From Mercenaria mercenaria (taxonomy: Eukaryota > Mollusca > Bivalvia > Venerida > Veneridae), in assembly GCF_021730395.1 (NCBI RefSeq), contig NC_069371.1, positions 12,501,001 through 12,565,000 of the forward strand: a stretch of DNA of 64,000 nucleotides, read 5' to 3'. The position numbers and the translations under genes were made by a program. Of the stretch, positions 42,501 through 54,529 are shown one piece after another. Below the pieces are notes generated by a model. The model made no database searches and was not told the origin of the DNA. It worked only from the letters and a program-made list of their open reading frames with translations. Within the stretch, counting starts at the first letter, position 1; each line of letters starts with the position of its first letter.

Positions 42501-45500
42501 TTATCTAAAAGTCATAAGAATAAAATGCAAATCATTTTCAGTGATATGTTATCTTAAAATCATATTTATTCTAGATCACAATATTACCGACTTAAACCAT
42601 CTGGCTTTGCTTTGATAACAAATATTTACATTATGTGCACATTCCTGACGTACTTTTAATTACTTCTCTTCAACATCCTTGCGTGTATCAGTGCTATACA
42701 CTGTGCACGTTAAAGAACCAGGCTGTCTGTTCGCAACGAGCTAGGCTAAGTCAGCCGGACAAGCCTGTATCTGATTTCTGATCTCTCTGTCGTGGGGGCT
42801 TTGTCTCACTCTGTCCCTCTGGTCAGATCGATCTGTGTCTGTACTAGCAGAGGATGAATTATGCGCCCTGTGTGGCTGCATTTGAACTATGTAAAGCGCT
42901 TTGAACGTGAAATTGATCATGAAAAGGGCGCTATATAAATATGGTATAATAATAATAATAATAACATTTTTTTTTCTCCATTTTTACAAATACTGTATTT
43001 ATGCAGGAATATTAATTTTATTGTTCACCCTTACTTTTATGTTAATTTTATGTCTTTAGTACACTAGATCATTTCTGCACAAAGTATGATAAAAAGCACA
43101 TCAGTTCCAACACGGATACCTGTGAGCACTGCCACTAATTGTTTTCACGTTTTATATTTTATATAGTTGGCACCTTGTATTCTACACCTCATTTTTCGTT
43201 TATGGCATGGTGTATTTATGGCAAGTAAGTAAATTATAGATTCTCTTTGCCACTCGTCCTCTCACATATCTTTAATATTTTAAATATATTCTGTTTTAAC
43301 TGAAAAAGATATATTAAATTTATTGAATACTATGGTAAAAGTGCAAAGACAGACAAAAAGTCAGTTCCTAACCGGAGTAATTATTTGTTTTGCTTTTTAG
43401 AGGAACGGTTTGGTTACAAATCCAGCAAGCAACATTTTAAACAACAAAGCAATTCCAGTATTATTGATGTTTAGAAAAGTAAAAAACAGGTCTATATAAG
43501 GTTTACAATGACACATATTCTTCTTTTCGATAATGTGGTAAAATTGGAAAAAAAAATAAAAATAGGCAATTGAATGAAATTATATTCTGTTCAGTCACCA
43601 CGTAACTGTATTTCATTTCAGAAACCTTACTTTTGGAAAACAATTGAATGTTGGAGGGACTGGCCAGTACAGGTAGATACATGTATATAGACTGGTATTT
43701 GTGTTCGCTGGTAGAGATAAATATGTACATATTTAAGTGCTCAATGTCAAAAATGTCAGATATGTTGTTACAATGCTAAAAATAAGACAAAGTTGAAACG
43801 TCGTATACAAACCAATGAAAATATGGTTCGGGGTTATTCTAACATCATTAATGAACGTTTTATTTTATGAAAACAGAAATAAAGCTGTACTATAGTTTTT
43901 AGTTATTTGCTGCCCCTCAAGCTACTGGACCTACCTCCATCAATGTTTCAAGTCTGAAAGACATTTAAAAGCTAACTTGTCTTTTTGCTATGTCATTGTT
44001 TATGTAATAACTACTGTGGTGTAGCGTTAAAACTAATGTAGAAATAATTATCTCAGCAAATTTTCAGCAGTAGATCTACGAATATTTTATTGTTAAACGT
44101 TCTGGTAGCAAGACGAAGTCTGTTTTGATGAACACAAACCCTGCACGCTAACGGTTTCTGTTTGTTTCAGCACGTTAGTAACGATATGTACTGGCACTAT
44201 ATGATAGAGTTAGCCTTCTACTGGAGTCTCGTCTTCACCTTGTTCTCCGATAATAAACGCAAGGTATGTATTATAACGTGCTCATATAACGTATAAGGAG
44301 CAAAAAAACCTAAACAAAATCTTTGAGGAATTACAACAGCCTAGACATATTTTGTAGTTATATACGCTTTATTCGACAAGAAGCGACAAACACCGCTGGC
44401 TCTTCACTGAAGTTATTGAAATGTTCGTTACTCAAGTAACATGAGGTATACATGATGACTTGATACTGGTCATTTCTGATACGTTTGCTTGATGCTATAT
44501 ATTCATTCTACTTTTCTGGAATATACATGTATTACCACTGTGTAAGTTAAGGTGCATAACACTAGCATATGCAGGAAAATAGACATGATTATTATCATTT
44601 CCATTTCAAGTTAAGGATACACCTGAAGCATAGGAAACTACAATATATTATCTTCTATATGCGATCAGCTTAAACAAAGCAATAATTGTTTTAGCAATAA
44701 ATGCATTTATTTGTACCAGTTTCATATTTATGGTTTTTACAGAAGGTTGAAAAAGAGCACCTTCTTGCATCATGGATAAATTAATCAGTATATTATTTTA
44801 GGTGAAAGTATCACCTTACATTGATATAATCATGTGAAACTATAACATTTATATACTTTTAGTTCATCATTTATTTACCTTAATACACCATATATTTTCC
44901 AGGACTTTAAGGAGATGATTATTCACCATTTTGCCACTATTGTGTTGATGTATTTCTCATGGGTTCTCAACTTCGTTCGGGTAGGAACGCTCGTGCTTGT
45001 CGTGCACGATGCAGCAGACAATTGGCTTGCAGTAAGTGACATTTTCATTATGGATAAAATCATTAATTTTGCAGAAAGGTAAATACGTTTTAAAATTATG
45101 TAACAGGTTTGAATACGTCATAACCAACTCATTTCTTTTGCGTATTTTCAGTTCTTTGTTTTCACGTCTGCGGACGGGAAGTAAGTAATACAAAAGTTAG
45201 TACCACCACAGTCGTTTTTACATGACTGATAAACATGGAGCAGTTACTTAATGCTGTAATAATAATACTTGACAGTGATTAAGTTCGATTACCGTACATT
45301 AACCGTTAAACTAAGCTCCACTCGCTTCATTTTTCAGGTTGAATGATAAGTATTTTACCCTTTTTTCAGTTGGCCAAGATGTCTATATACGCAAAAAACA
45401 AGACAGCTACTGATATCTTCTTTGGCATATTCCTTTTAGTGTGGGTACTGTCAAGACTGATTGTGTATCCCTTCGTGTAAGTATCTTTATCCAGTAACAA

Positions 45501-47198
45501 AAAAGTAAAAGCAAGCCGTTAGTTTTTAGATATCGTTTCTTTAGGTAGAGTATTTTAAAGTACTAGTAGATTATGAGGCATTTTTGAGAGAGCATATAAA
45601 ATCCGCCTTCTATCGAAGAATGGCAGACAGAGGGCGCTCTAGTGCATGTCAAACATGGAACGAATTAATCTACTTTTATTTTTTGCTAGGTAAACAGTTT
45701 AATCATAAAGCGATTAAACAAAATATGCTTTTTTTCTTGCGAGTCTACCTTCCTAATCATTTTATGGTTAGTAAAATTAAGTCAATGTTTTTATGGCAAG
45801 TTGACTTCTTTACCCCTGAGCTCACCCCTCGTATTGTTTTCATGCAAAACTTTAATACTCGTAATTGTTTACCCTTAAAATAACCTAATATGTAAGCACT
45901 GTCTACATGAACATAGATTTAGTAATAGTAGCTTCTGTTTTTATGGATTTTATACATGCATGAACTTTTCAGACGTAATCAATGTTAATTTTGAAACTTG
46001 TGAGGAAGTCAACTAACTGGCTTACCGAAGTTCAGTGGTTCTACCCAGGTACTCTCTTTTACCTGTCGGAAATGATGCACGAAAGGGCACCTTAGCTGGG
46101 AAGTCGACATACATGTATGACCATAGTTGCACCCAACAAAAAGATAAAACAGAAATTAATCGATTTAATTCCTACTTACATATGGTTTTCTAGTTTTGAT
46201 CAGTCGCCACAAAATTATTTTTTGTTAAGAATTGTAGTCATTTTAGTTCGGAATATATAGGAATTATGTTATTATCAATAATTTTATTTCTCGCTTTTAC
46301 AACCAAGCACAGATCCAAACAGACAAGATTACATGTTTAATGTTGGTCTTTGAATCTGAGGTTAAGTATGACACGAAAATCACCATAGACAAAACGTTGA
46401 TAGAAGATACTATATCAGATATCTGAACTACTTTATTACTGTGTGATATACTGTAAAACTATCTTTTATGCAATTTCAGTGTGTTGTATTGTACCACTGT
46501 TGAGCCATTCACTATTGGGTTGATAGATTCTACTTTTGGTGCTCATCAATTTTTCAACTTCTTCCTCTATGTTCTGCTGGTGCTACACTGTATATGGACT
46601 TACATGATCTTTAGAATTGTCTACAGAAAAATGGTGAAAGGAAATGTATGTGTCTCAAAGTTTCATAAGTGTTAAACGTAGCAACGTCTTTGAATAAACA
46701 TACTTTGTTTTGCTAGAAAAACGTAAATGGAAATATTCGATGAGATAAAATTTCAGTTAAAGATGTTAAGACCGTAGATTAATGTAATAGCTTATGAGTG
46801 AGATCTGAGTTAAGTATGTTTTTCATTTGTAACATTTTACTTTTGTTATGTTTGGTCTTTGTTTGTCTTATTTTCTACTGTAGAACATTAATTTGGAGTG
46901 ATTCTTGACTTTGCATTGATTGGTCCTTTTTTTCATTGGATCAAGCTTCTGAAAGTAATTTTTATACCATTTTACTTTCTGTACTGAAACTATGGTTGAT
47001 ATTATTTTACAGGTCGAGGATGTGCGAAGTGACTCTGAAGACTCGGGTGAAGAGTCAGACAATGAAGATGATATAGATGATATTGATCATAATAAAACAG
47101 AACAGATTAAAGAAAATGGCAATGGAAAACTCGCGAATGGTCCAGTGAAGGCATCTAATGGTATAAAAAATGGAACTGCGGAAAGAAATGGAATATGA
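39407..47198 (+). CDS. CERS: Ceramide synthase, ten coding exons, 401 residues
   Basis: Ceramide synthases N-acylate sphingoid bases with fatty acyl-CoA in the ER membrane. The joined exons (39407-39591, 39816-39939, 42183-42289, 43167-43224, 43622-43672, 44171-44263, 44903-45031, 45370-45476, 46480-46645, 47013-47198) sum to 1206 bases, all with GT-AG borders and a kept frame. Residues 18-20 (NRS) match the conserved N-glycosylation site. Residues 46-72 form the first membrane helix. Residues 104-126 are the second part of a homeodomain ('EKQIEIWFRKRRK'). The Lag1 region spans about 176-290, with the catalytic His pair at 214-215 and HDAAD at 241-245. The tail (341-360) is acidic with Ser, close to the CK2-phosphorylated tail of vertebrate CERS5/6. 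The homeodomain plus this tail suggests the CERS2/5/6 side of the family; the exact paralogue is uncertain. The length is normal and nothing is missing. Confidence 0.95.
39816..39939 (+). CDS. CERS: CERS coding exon 2
   Basis: Acceptor 'ttcttttacag', donor 'GTATGG'. It completes the Thr codon split across the intron and reads 'IFVVPVAIWLGVPNKKKATV' to 'RNKRYSKDDVK', the end of the first membrane helix and the start of the cytosolic homeodomain region. Confidence 0.95.
40010..40670 (+). repeat. Intronic minisatellite, about 32-bp unit, about 20 copies
   Basis: Units close to 'aaatgtctgatcgttcataa' plus 'gtcagcaca' repeat through the second coding intron of CERS. Units vary in length from about 29 to 36 bases. 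No known regulatory role. Confidence 0.85.
41138..41340 (+). mobile_element. MITE, family B, copy 3 (203 bp), inside a CERS intron
   Basis: Ends 'tagactagctcc' and 'gtggctagtcta'. The 9-bp flanks 'ttgttttac' and 'ctgttttac' differ at one base. Same orientation as copy 1. Confidence 0.85.
42183..42289 (+). CDS. CERS: CERS coding exon 3 (homeodomain part)
   Basis: Acceptor 'gtccctttcag', donor 'GTATAT'. Reads 'MLSKQTDMTEKQIEIWFRKR' and on to 'PIQKFREC'. It holds helix 3 of the Hox-like domain; the N-terminal helices are absent, as is usual in CERS proteins. Confidence 0.95.
42660..42967 (+). repeat. SINE-like repeat with (ATA)n tail, intronic
   Basis: Contains 'gtgcacgttaaagaaccagg', 'gtctgttcgcaacgagcta' and the 3' signature 'aaagcgctttgaacg', 'gggcgctatataaat' followed by repeated 'ataata'. 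This 3' end is shared by many metazoan SINEs and LINEs. The left edge is estimated. Confidence 0.65.
43167..43224 (+). CDS. CERS: CERS coding exon 4
   Basis: Acceptor 'tatatag', donor 'GTAAGT'. Completes a Ser codon and reads 'WHLVFYTSFFVYGMVYLWQ', a membrane helix. Confidence 0.93.
43622..43672 (+). CDS. CERS: CERS coding exon 5
   Basis: Acceptor 'tttcatttcag', donor 'GTAGAT'. Reads 'KPYFWKTIECWRDWPVQ', matching the 'KPW.WD...CW..YP' stretch of the family. A 51-base microexon. Confidence 0.95.
44171..44263 (+). CDS. CERS: CERS coding exon 6 (start of Lag1 motif)
   Basis: Acceptor 'tttgtttcag', donor 'GTATGT'. Reads 'HVSNDMYWHYMIELAFYWSL' and 'VFTLFSDNKRK'. The 'YW..ELAFYWSL.F..F.D.KRKDF' pattern is a family hallmark. 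Confidence 0.97.
44264..44902. other. CERS intron, no other feature
   Basis: AT-rich intronic sequence with no repeat or exon that I recognise. Confidence 0.5.
44903..45031 (+). CDS. CERS: CERS coding exon 7 (catalytic Lag1 core)
   Basis: Acceptor 'tattttccag', donor 'GTAAGT'. Reads 'DFKEMIIHHFATIVLMYFSW', with the essential His-His pair, then 'VHDAADNWLA', the HDxxD element. Confidence 0.97.
45370..45476 (+). CDS. CERS: CERS coding exon 8
   Basis: Acceptor 'cttttttcag', donor 'GTAAGT'. Reads 'LAKMSIYAKNKTATDIFFGI' then a hydrophobic helix 'FLLVWVLSRLIVYPF'. Confidence 0.95.
45997..46150 (+). mobile_element. 5'-truncated SINE in a CERS intron
   Basis: The body matches the tRNA-Leu-like SINE at 50.9 kb ('gtgaggaagtca', 'actggctta', 'ggttctacccaggt', 'atgatgcacg', 'agctgggaagtcg'). 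The tRNA-like head is missing. It ends in 'cccaacaaaaag'. Confidence 0.65.
46480..46645 (+). CDS. CERS: CERS coding exon 9
   Basis: Acceptor 'gcaatttcag', donor 'GTATGT'. Reads 'VVLYCTTVEPFTIGLIDSTF' and 'FFNFFLYVLLVLHCIWTYMI', the last membrane helices, then a basic end 'FRIVYRKMVKGN'. Confidence 0.95.
47013..47198 (+). CDS. CERS: CERS last coding exon and stop
   Basis: Acceptor 'attattttacag'. Reads 'VEDVRSDSEDSGEESDNEDD' followed by an Asn/Lys/Gly-rich end and TGA at 47,196. The Ser-acid cluster fits casein kinase 2 sites, which in vertebrate CERS raise activity; that role here is inferred. Confidence 0.95.
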   Translation, partial: VEDVRSDSEDSGEESDNEDDIDDIDHNKTEQIKENGNGKLANGPVKASNGIKNGTAERNGI

Positions 47199-48780
47199 AT
47201 GCTGTCATGTTGGCAAGGAAATGCCACAGATTGACAACAGAGATTAATTTAAGAGCGTTTACTTGCAGAAGCATTTAATACAGCTGAAACTATAACGGAA
47301 GATTGTGTAGTTTAGATAAATGTGTGCATGAGACGAGTTAGATGCAAACTTAAATATGCTTTGTTTCCCTTCTCATTAACTACACACAAAAAACTAGCGC
47401 TTCCCAAAAAACTTTTGTTCAGCGATGTTGTTTTGGAATGAGTATAGAAGATTATCAATTCATTTTTGTTAAACGGGTGAGATATATTACCAATGTTTTA
47501 CAGAGCTGTTTAGTGAAAATTAGTGTTTCTTAGCTATGATAGGGACACATTAATTTATACCTCGCAAATCATGTTTTTTAATGGTGGGAAACAATAATTC
47601 TTTCGAGAAACAAGATAAAAAGATTAATGATGAAGCAAAACTAACAGTCTAGCATGGTATTTCTGTTAATGTCACAGTCCCAGTTTGAATTTGTTGTAGC
47701 ATAATACACCACTCCCCTGTCTGAATCATTTATTACGAGCCGAGTATGAGAAAATAATCATCATTGTGATGGGCAAACATTAACGTTAATTTAATTTGTT
47801 AATGGTCTTTTATTGATTTGCTTTACTCTGGTTTGTACATGAAGCATATCTGTCAACCTTTCTGTAGATATTTCTCAGTCGGTTATGTATCTTTTTATAC
47901 GTTTTTCATTGAATAGGGACCAGAAATGTTAGCATATATGTCGCAGTGTACAAGTTTTTCATGACACAAGTGTATGCTTTAGCAACATTTACTTATTTGA
48001 AACAGTAGTATGTTTTGAAAAACCTTTGAACTATTTTTCATTGAGGACTAAAGAAATTGTCTTCTTGTGTTTATCATGTGTTTATAAGCCATATGCTCAT
48101 AAAATGTGTTAGTTTAGCAGACATGCGGCATCATCAGCATTTGTATCCAGGGTATAAGCGTTCTACTCTCTTTTTTTTTAAAATCCATGTATGTTTTTAA
48201 TTTGATGGCGACAGTTTACAATAGGAAGGAAGTTAAAACGCTAAATTGTTATGTCTAGGTAGAACCTCATTTACATATTTCTATCTTTATACTAATTTTG
48301 TCACCCAGTCTATAAACAGTAATTAATCAAAACATTCTGTATATAGAGGGTTGTTCAGCAATCTCCTATTCGGAAAGCGTAACTGTTTTACCGTCTGAGA
48401 GGAAGTATTGAATTCTGTTTTACTGCTATTTCCTTGAGCTTGCATATGAACAGTAATACAGTATATAATTGGTTAATTATATGAAAGCATTTCATTTAAG
48501 GTGCAGAATGGTATTTATCTTACACAGTGTTTGTTAGCATTTAAAGAACTGAGCCTTCAAATTGATTTAGTCTTCCAGTGTGTCTCATAGAATGCGGTAT
48601 CTCAGTATAAAAATATGATAAACATCTTAGATTAAACGTAGTAAATAATCCGTGTGTTTTAGAGCTATATACATACAATTTAATTTTCAGTAACATGTTA
48701 AGTTTTAATAATTTTGTGCATTGTTTAATGTTCTTCCAGATACAAAGTATGTCAGGGCTATACTGGATCCACGCATGTCC
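47199..48780 (+). other. CERS 3' UTR and flank
   Basis: AT-rich sequence after the stop codon. The first clear AATAAA I see downstream is at 49,977-49,982, and another good candidate is 52,600-52,605. A long 3' UTR is possible, but the true end cannot be fixed from sequence alone. Confidence 0.5.
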
Positions 48781-48799
48781 GTCCGTTGGGTTCATCCGT

Positions 48800-49350
48800 C
48801 CGGCCGTCAGACAACGATGTGCAGACGGCACAACCCAGGTCAGTCAGTCGTAGGTCAAGTCCATATGTGGAGGTCAGAGGTCACAGAACTTGAGTTTGTA
48901 ACCGCTCCATAATTATACCTGTATTTAAAACTACTACGAAGAATTTCATAAAACTGGCGCCAAATATTAACCTCTTCAAGACGACGTGCATGGCGCACAA
49001 CCAAGGTCACTAGGTCCAAGATCAAGGTCATACCTGGTAGTTCAATGACCAGATAGCTTAAATGCAGGCCCAGTCCAAAACTTCAGAACCATGGGAAGGG
49101 CTTTCATAAAACTAACATCAAATATTAACCTCATCAAGATAAGGAGCAAAGTGTACAACCCAGGTCACTAGTTCCAAGTTCAAGGTCGCACTTGGAGGTC
49201 AAAGATCCGATAGCTTAAATTTGTGTCTGCTCCAAATCTTCTGAACTACTGGAAAAATTAACATAAAACACATTAATTGTTAAAATCATCAAGACGACAC
49301 GTAAAGTTCACAGCCAAGTAAATAAGGTTTAAGGTCACATTTGAAGGCCA
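48800..49350 (+). repeat. Tandem repeat, period about 160 bp, about four units
   Basis: 'cacaacccaggtca' or variants occur near 48829, 48993, 49152 and 49308. Each is followed by 'ggtc' words, 'gatagcttaaat', 'ttcataaaac' and 'aatattaacctc'. It begins with a degenerate 'gtccgtccg' run. It differs from the 145-bp satellite but also contains 'caaggtca' words. Confidence 0.75.
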
Positions 49351-50880
49351 ACGGTCATTATCGCAACATTTTACTTACCCTGTATCTCAGCGGCGTCTGT
49401 GATAAATCACCTTTAGTGAAAGTTCTAGTTTATAATGATGGTGGTTAGTATTTACAACCTGATGACCTGTTTACATTTATAAGTATTGATGCCTGTCATC
49501 GCTGTTGCATATGAACAATAATACAATATATTATATGATTAATTTGTTAATTATATGAAAGCGTACTTTATCTAACTTACAGAATGGTATTTATTTCAGC
49601 ATTTATGAAACTTAGCATTCAGATTGTTGTAGTCTTCCCGTGTATCTCATTAGTATTTATACATTTAGAATGCGTTATCTCAGAATGATCAAAATCATAA
49701 GCTTAGATCAAAAGCAGCTGATAATCTTAGTGTTTTAGAACTATGTACATGTAATTTGTTTTCAATAACTTGTTAAGATGTAATATATTATTTGTATTGT
49801 TTTACGAATTTTATTGTTTTACGAATCTTTTTGTTAAGGGTGCTTTTTCTTGAAAGTTTAAGAAGTCGAGCTGTGTCATGGCAGATCTGTCGATTTGCAG
49901 ACTAATCAAACAAACAACACCATCGTATCCTTCTGGGATGCCTTTCTTACCTCTGCTTGAAAAAGCAGTATTTGGAAATAAAACTGATCAGATATTATTG
50001 TCAATATTCAAAACATGTATTTTGATAAAAGGTGTAGGGGTATTCTCTGATTTCCTCGTTGTTTGATCAGTGAGTAATCACATCTCTGTATCTGAAAATT
50101 CTAAGAAAATACTTCGTACCTGTTTATATGTTACTCATCAATTTATGTAAAGAATTTGGTTGTGTTAATATACGTAATGGCAGTTATTATTCACATCTGT
50201 CACCGCTGTTAACTCAGAAGAGACTGTATGAATCGAGAGATTTTATGTTCGCTCCCTTGGCTCAGCATATGATTGACGGTTTTACAGAAGAAATTGTGCG
50301 TGAGATCTTTGAGTTATGTTGAAAAGTTGCTTGAACAATGACTGGGTCAAGTGTTTGCTATTGTACAACTGCATTTCTATTGAAATGCAACATAAACTAA
50401 CCAAACATACCCGAACATTAGCGACAATATAGCCGCACGCTGCATGACGATATTCGAATGTCCGATCTTGCGTGCACTAACATTAACTCGTATTAAATAA
50501 TTCATCATATTTGTCATCATCACAACTTGTGTATACATTTAATTTACGTCATATTTTAAACTCCAGGTATTGTTTTTAGAGTTGTTAATGCGAAACTGTA
50601 TTACCAGAACTGTTTCAACAAGTATCCATTTGTCTCGAAATCAAAAAAGTTGGTTTTGAAACTTTTTTTCTTATCCATTTCGCACTGATTATGTTTTTCT
50701 ACTATTGTTTAAAAAAATATCGCAACTTTTCTACAATATCTATAACCTGTAACTGAGAATGTTTACTTTATTGCTTTAATGCCAAGTACATTTATATTAA
50801 AGTACGTGTGACCGAATAAGGTTGTATTGTATTTAAAAGTCTTTCTTAAAGCTTTTCCAGTCATTTCATTGTTCCTAAGT
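49351..50880. other. No recognised gene
   Basis: AT-rich. Frames of 62 and 64 codons (49,878-50,066 and 50,128-50,322) resemble nothing known. Confidence 0.4.
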
Positions 50881-50892
50881 TCTTAACCAATT

Positions 50893-51160
50893 GGGCCTCC
50901 GTGGCCGAGTGACTAAGGTTACTGACTTCAAGTCACTTGCACCTCACCGATGTAGGTTCGTTCCCCTACTCAGGGTGTTGAATTCTTCATGTGAGGAAGC
51001 CATCCAGCTGGCTTTGAAAGGTCGGTCGTTTTACCCAGGTGCCCACCCATGATGAAATAATACACGGAGGGGCTCCTTGGATCTTCACCGACCATCAAAG
51101 CTGGAAAGTTGTCATGTAATCTATAATTGTGTCGGTGCGCCGTTATAACAAGAACAAAAA
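50893..51160 (+). mobile_element. tRNA-Leu-like SINE, full length
   Basis: The head 'gggcctccgtggccgagtga' has the type II (Leu/Ser) A box. A B-box-like 'gtaggttcgttcccctac' follows some 55 bases later. The body ends 'gtcggtgcgccgttataac' and 'aagaacaaaaa'. The flanks 'taaccaatt' (50,884-50,892) and 'taacaatt' (51,165-51,172) look like a slightly decayed target duplication. Confidence 0.8.
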
Positions 51161-51174
51161 ATCGTAACAATTAT

Positions 51175-52690
51175 TCATTTAATTTTCGAATCTTTAGTTC
51201 ACTTTTTGCAGAAGAGAATATATTATAAACCATGTGGTAGTTGCTTTGTAACGTTAACTAGACCAAAGGATTTTGAACTAGTGATTCAAACTTTGTTTTA
51301 GAGTTTCTCCTTTGTAGAGCTACTTTGGATTTTACCTCAGTATTATGTTATGCTTGGATTCTGCACAAATACTAACTTAAAGTTTTCTTTGTGCTACTTG
51401 ATGATTATTGTTCTCCGTTCAGTATTGTGACTAAGTTTATGCCTAAAATTAATAACATGTTGTTTAAAGTATATATTTTGTGTTATGTTTGTTTACCTCT
51501 AGTCTTGCATGTCAGTATTTTTCTCAAGTATATATTTTCTTGCCAGCTTAATGCTTCATTTTGGCATAGGACGACAAAATCTCCCTTAGAAATGTTCGTT
51601 TCAGATTTTAAAAACATCACTAACTTCTCTACATGTTAATATAATTAGCAATTAATTTTTTATAGGGAAATTGTTCAGAGTTTTGTCTTACAGATTGCAA
51701 GGTATGAACTTGAATTTTATCCGCATTTGAAAAATTGAGGTTTGGAATTTTCACGTTGGTCGCCGCTTTTCGATCTATTCTTGTTGACTGTCTTCCTTTC
51801 ATGTGTTGTAAAGGATTTGTATTTATTGTAACTGATTAACTGGTGCTTTTATTTTATATGCTAATTTAAACTAACATCATTTATAATGTTATACACACGC
51901 CACTGCAAAAACATCATTTTGTGTTCACGTTTTTATATGGATAAATGACGGTGGTGTGTATATATATGCCTAGTCAGTGCTAACATTTTTGTGTTATAAG
52001 TTATGAACTGCGCGGTTGTCATCAATAGTGAATGATGAACAAACAATTATACATTGTCGGTAAAAAATAGTTTTATCCTGTAGTTAGTGTAGGTAGTGGA
52101 CCCATAGTGACAATTGACAAATAACGTGTTTTCGGTTGACTTTTCGGCATACACGAAGAATGTCGAAATGCCTAACGAGAATAGTGTTACGTAATCACTC
52201 GGAAATTGCCGAGCGTCATTTTGGGTCGGCTGCCTTGTAAATAATTAAGGACTTTGCATAGTTGTCTTCCGGTACATCATTTACTAAATGTACGGTCTAA
52301 GGTAGTTACCATTCCCATGTTCAAAATATAACAATAAATGTTCATGTGTATGAACGTACTATGTAACATTTTGTAATTCTGTATAACGTCTGCTTTTACT
52401 AAGGAATACCGTTTCTGTCTAAAGATGTGTTTTAAATATCGTTCTTATGCTGCATGATGACATCCCAGTGTCTGATGGCGCTAAGGATTATAATAAACGC
52501 TTGTACGGGCTTCTATAATTCCTATAATAAATGTGTTCAATATTTGTATTCATTTTAGATAAATCTTGCCATCCTGTATGAATAACAGCTATATTACTCA
52601 ATAAATGGAAAAATACAATATCTTTTTTGTTTATTTTGATAAATGACGTGTCATTTTAACGGATGTGTTTTAATATTACTGCTAGCAGCT
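51175..52690. other. No recognised gene; poly-A signal candidates
   Basis: AT-rich. Several AATAAA hexamers (about 52,335, 52,492, 52,525, 52,600) cluster near the right end and could mark the 3' end of CERS or nothing. Confidence 0.4.
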
Positions 52691-52761
52691 TTATTGTGAA
52701 CCCCTAAACTTTTGTCTTACAGAATATCCCATACATGTACGTGTGCTCGGTATTACGAATA

Positions 52762-52992
52762 ATTATAGCGCGTTTTATTCGACCTGGCGGGGCGAAGTTA
52801 ATCTCTGGCTGATACAAATAATGGTAATCTCAAAAAACGAGCAAAATAGGTAGAGCTACAGTGGTTACAATGTAAGGTAGATGGCCAGTGAAAAAGAAAT
52901 CAGAATGCCGAATATACTACATATCCTGCACAATAATGTAGTGGACCGTCGCGAAGCCACTCCCCGCTAGGTCGAATAAAATGCACTATAAT
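52762..52992. mobile_element. MITE, family C (231 bp)
   Basis: The left end 'attatagcgcgttttattcg' and 'acctggcgggg' matches the complement of the right end over 31 bases with three mismatches. The interior has no coding frame. No clear target duplication. Confidence 0.75.
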
Positions 52993-54181
52993 GTCAAATG
53001 ATTGCCCCAAACTAGCCATATCGGATGTTATAAAAAAGCGCTCAAAGCACAACATCGACTGGCTCTGTTTGGAAACAACTTCAGTGGCATTAGACATCAT
53101 TATAGGGAGTGGTGTTGCGTCTCAATCCAGTATTTATATTACTTCATCCGGTCATTGTCATGTGAGCAAGTTTGATCACTCTGTTACTTATGCCGCCTAG
53201 GATACATACCGTTTTGTCCTTCCATTTCAGTTTTGGAAGTATTTCCTTCAGAATTGAAAACCAAAACTCGGACGGAGTATGTAGCACTGAGTTTAGCTTA
53301 GCATGATTTTAATTTACTTTAGCTTACTAATAGCACTAGAGTCATCTTACAGCCCGGTGTATAAGATGGATTTTTCCAGCACAGGTAAAATACCGGAAAT
53401 CCCCGTCTGGTATGCAAGAAATGATTTAAACGTTTTTGAGTCCAGTCCGAGTCTGAGAAACAACAATGAATATTGTCTTAGTCAAGGCAAATTGTTACAT
53501 GTATTTTTAAAGGGAATTTATAGATCTGAGATCGCGGGACCCCGCTAGCTGGGCGGTTAAAGTCAATGGCGAAAGGGTTCGACAAAGTTGGTGAAGAAAT
53601 AAATGAAAATCGGACTAAAACAAATGGACGTGACAATGGATAAATATCAGTCTAATGAAAGGCAGTCTTTTTCTTTTTGGCTCGGTGATGTCATCGTTTT
53701 TTTTTGCCGTTAAATAGGCATAATCAAATATGGTAGCAAGGTACACTTAGAGTCGAACATTTTTGGCACGGTCAAACCTACGTGTAGCGAGCCGTAATAG
53801 TGCACCTCCCTAATGTGCAGAATCAGGGTGGCCATTTTATAAATTGAGTCATGTTTTGTGCTTGTTATTAATTACAAAATCAGGACTCTCGTATGAAAAT
53901 ACAGTAAGTAATCAAAACAAAAGTTGTACCATATCCATTAAAAATAAGACGTCTAAATCATCAATTTTGCACTTTTTGGACAGCCTGTAATGATCCCGTT
54001 GCAGGAACAATGTCCATTTTTTGCATTTCTCAATTTCATAGGCCCTACTGAACTACAGGATATTAATGGAATGTCGGCCTAGCCATCTCGTTTTTTTCAC
54101 AAAATAGCAAAAATGTACCCGAGTGTCGATCAACAGGCCCGTAGACAGCATTTTCAGATTGGGTGGGGGCACACATTTTGG

Positions 54182-54418
54182 TTTTGAGATGCTGTTTTCA
54201 ACCGTTTGGCCCTGAAATAATTTGTATGTAATGGAACTGAAGTAGAATCTTTTATGCCACAATTATAGGGGGTGAAATGTAACAGCTATCCATATTTTAT
54301 CGTAGATTCATGTATAGGCGATTTCGCTATATGTTTATATACCAATTGCTGCAGATCGTGTTAGAATAGTACATACAAATTATTTCAGGGCCAAACGGTT
54401 GAAAACAGCATCTCAAAA
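54182..54418. repeat. Perfect 49-bp inverted repeat
   Basis: 54,182-54,230 ('ttttgagatgctgttttcaa' onward) is the exact complement of 54,370-54,418, with a 139-base loop. The outer and inner flanks do not pair. Such a perfect stem implies a recent or conversion-maintained foldback. Confidence 0.9.
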
Positions 54419-54529
54419 ACATAAATATGATAAAATGTCATACTGACTTATGTGTAGGACCGTAAAACACGTTTCGATCTCTACAAGCGAATTCAATTAC
54501 CTTAATTAAGATTCAGCGGTGACGTCATA

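Noticed and set aside
45584-45883. 99-codon plus-strand frame between two CERS exons
   Set aside because: It lies in an intron, has no family resemblance, and splicing of the flanking exons keeps frame without it.
53303-53548. 81-codon frame with a signal-peptide-like start
   Set aside because: The hydrophobic start is short, the rest has no domain, there is no clear splice or promoter context, and the codon pattern is no different from the flanking DNA.
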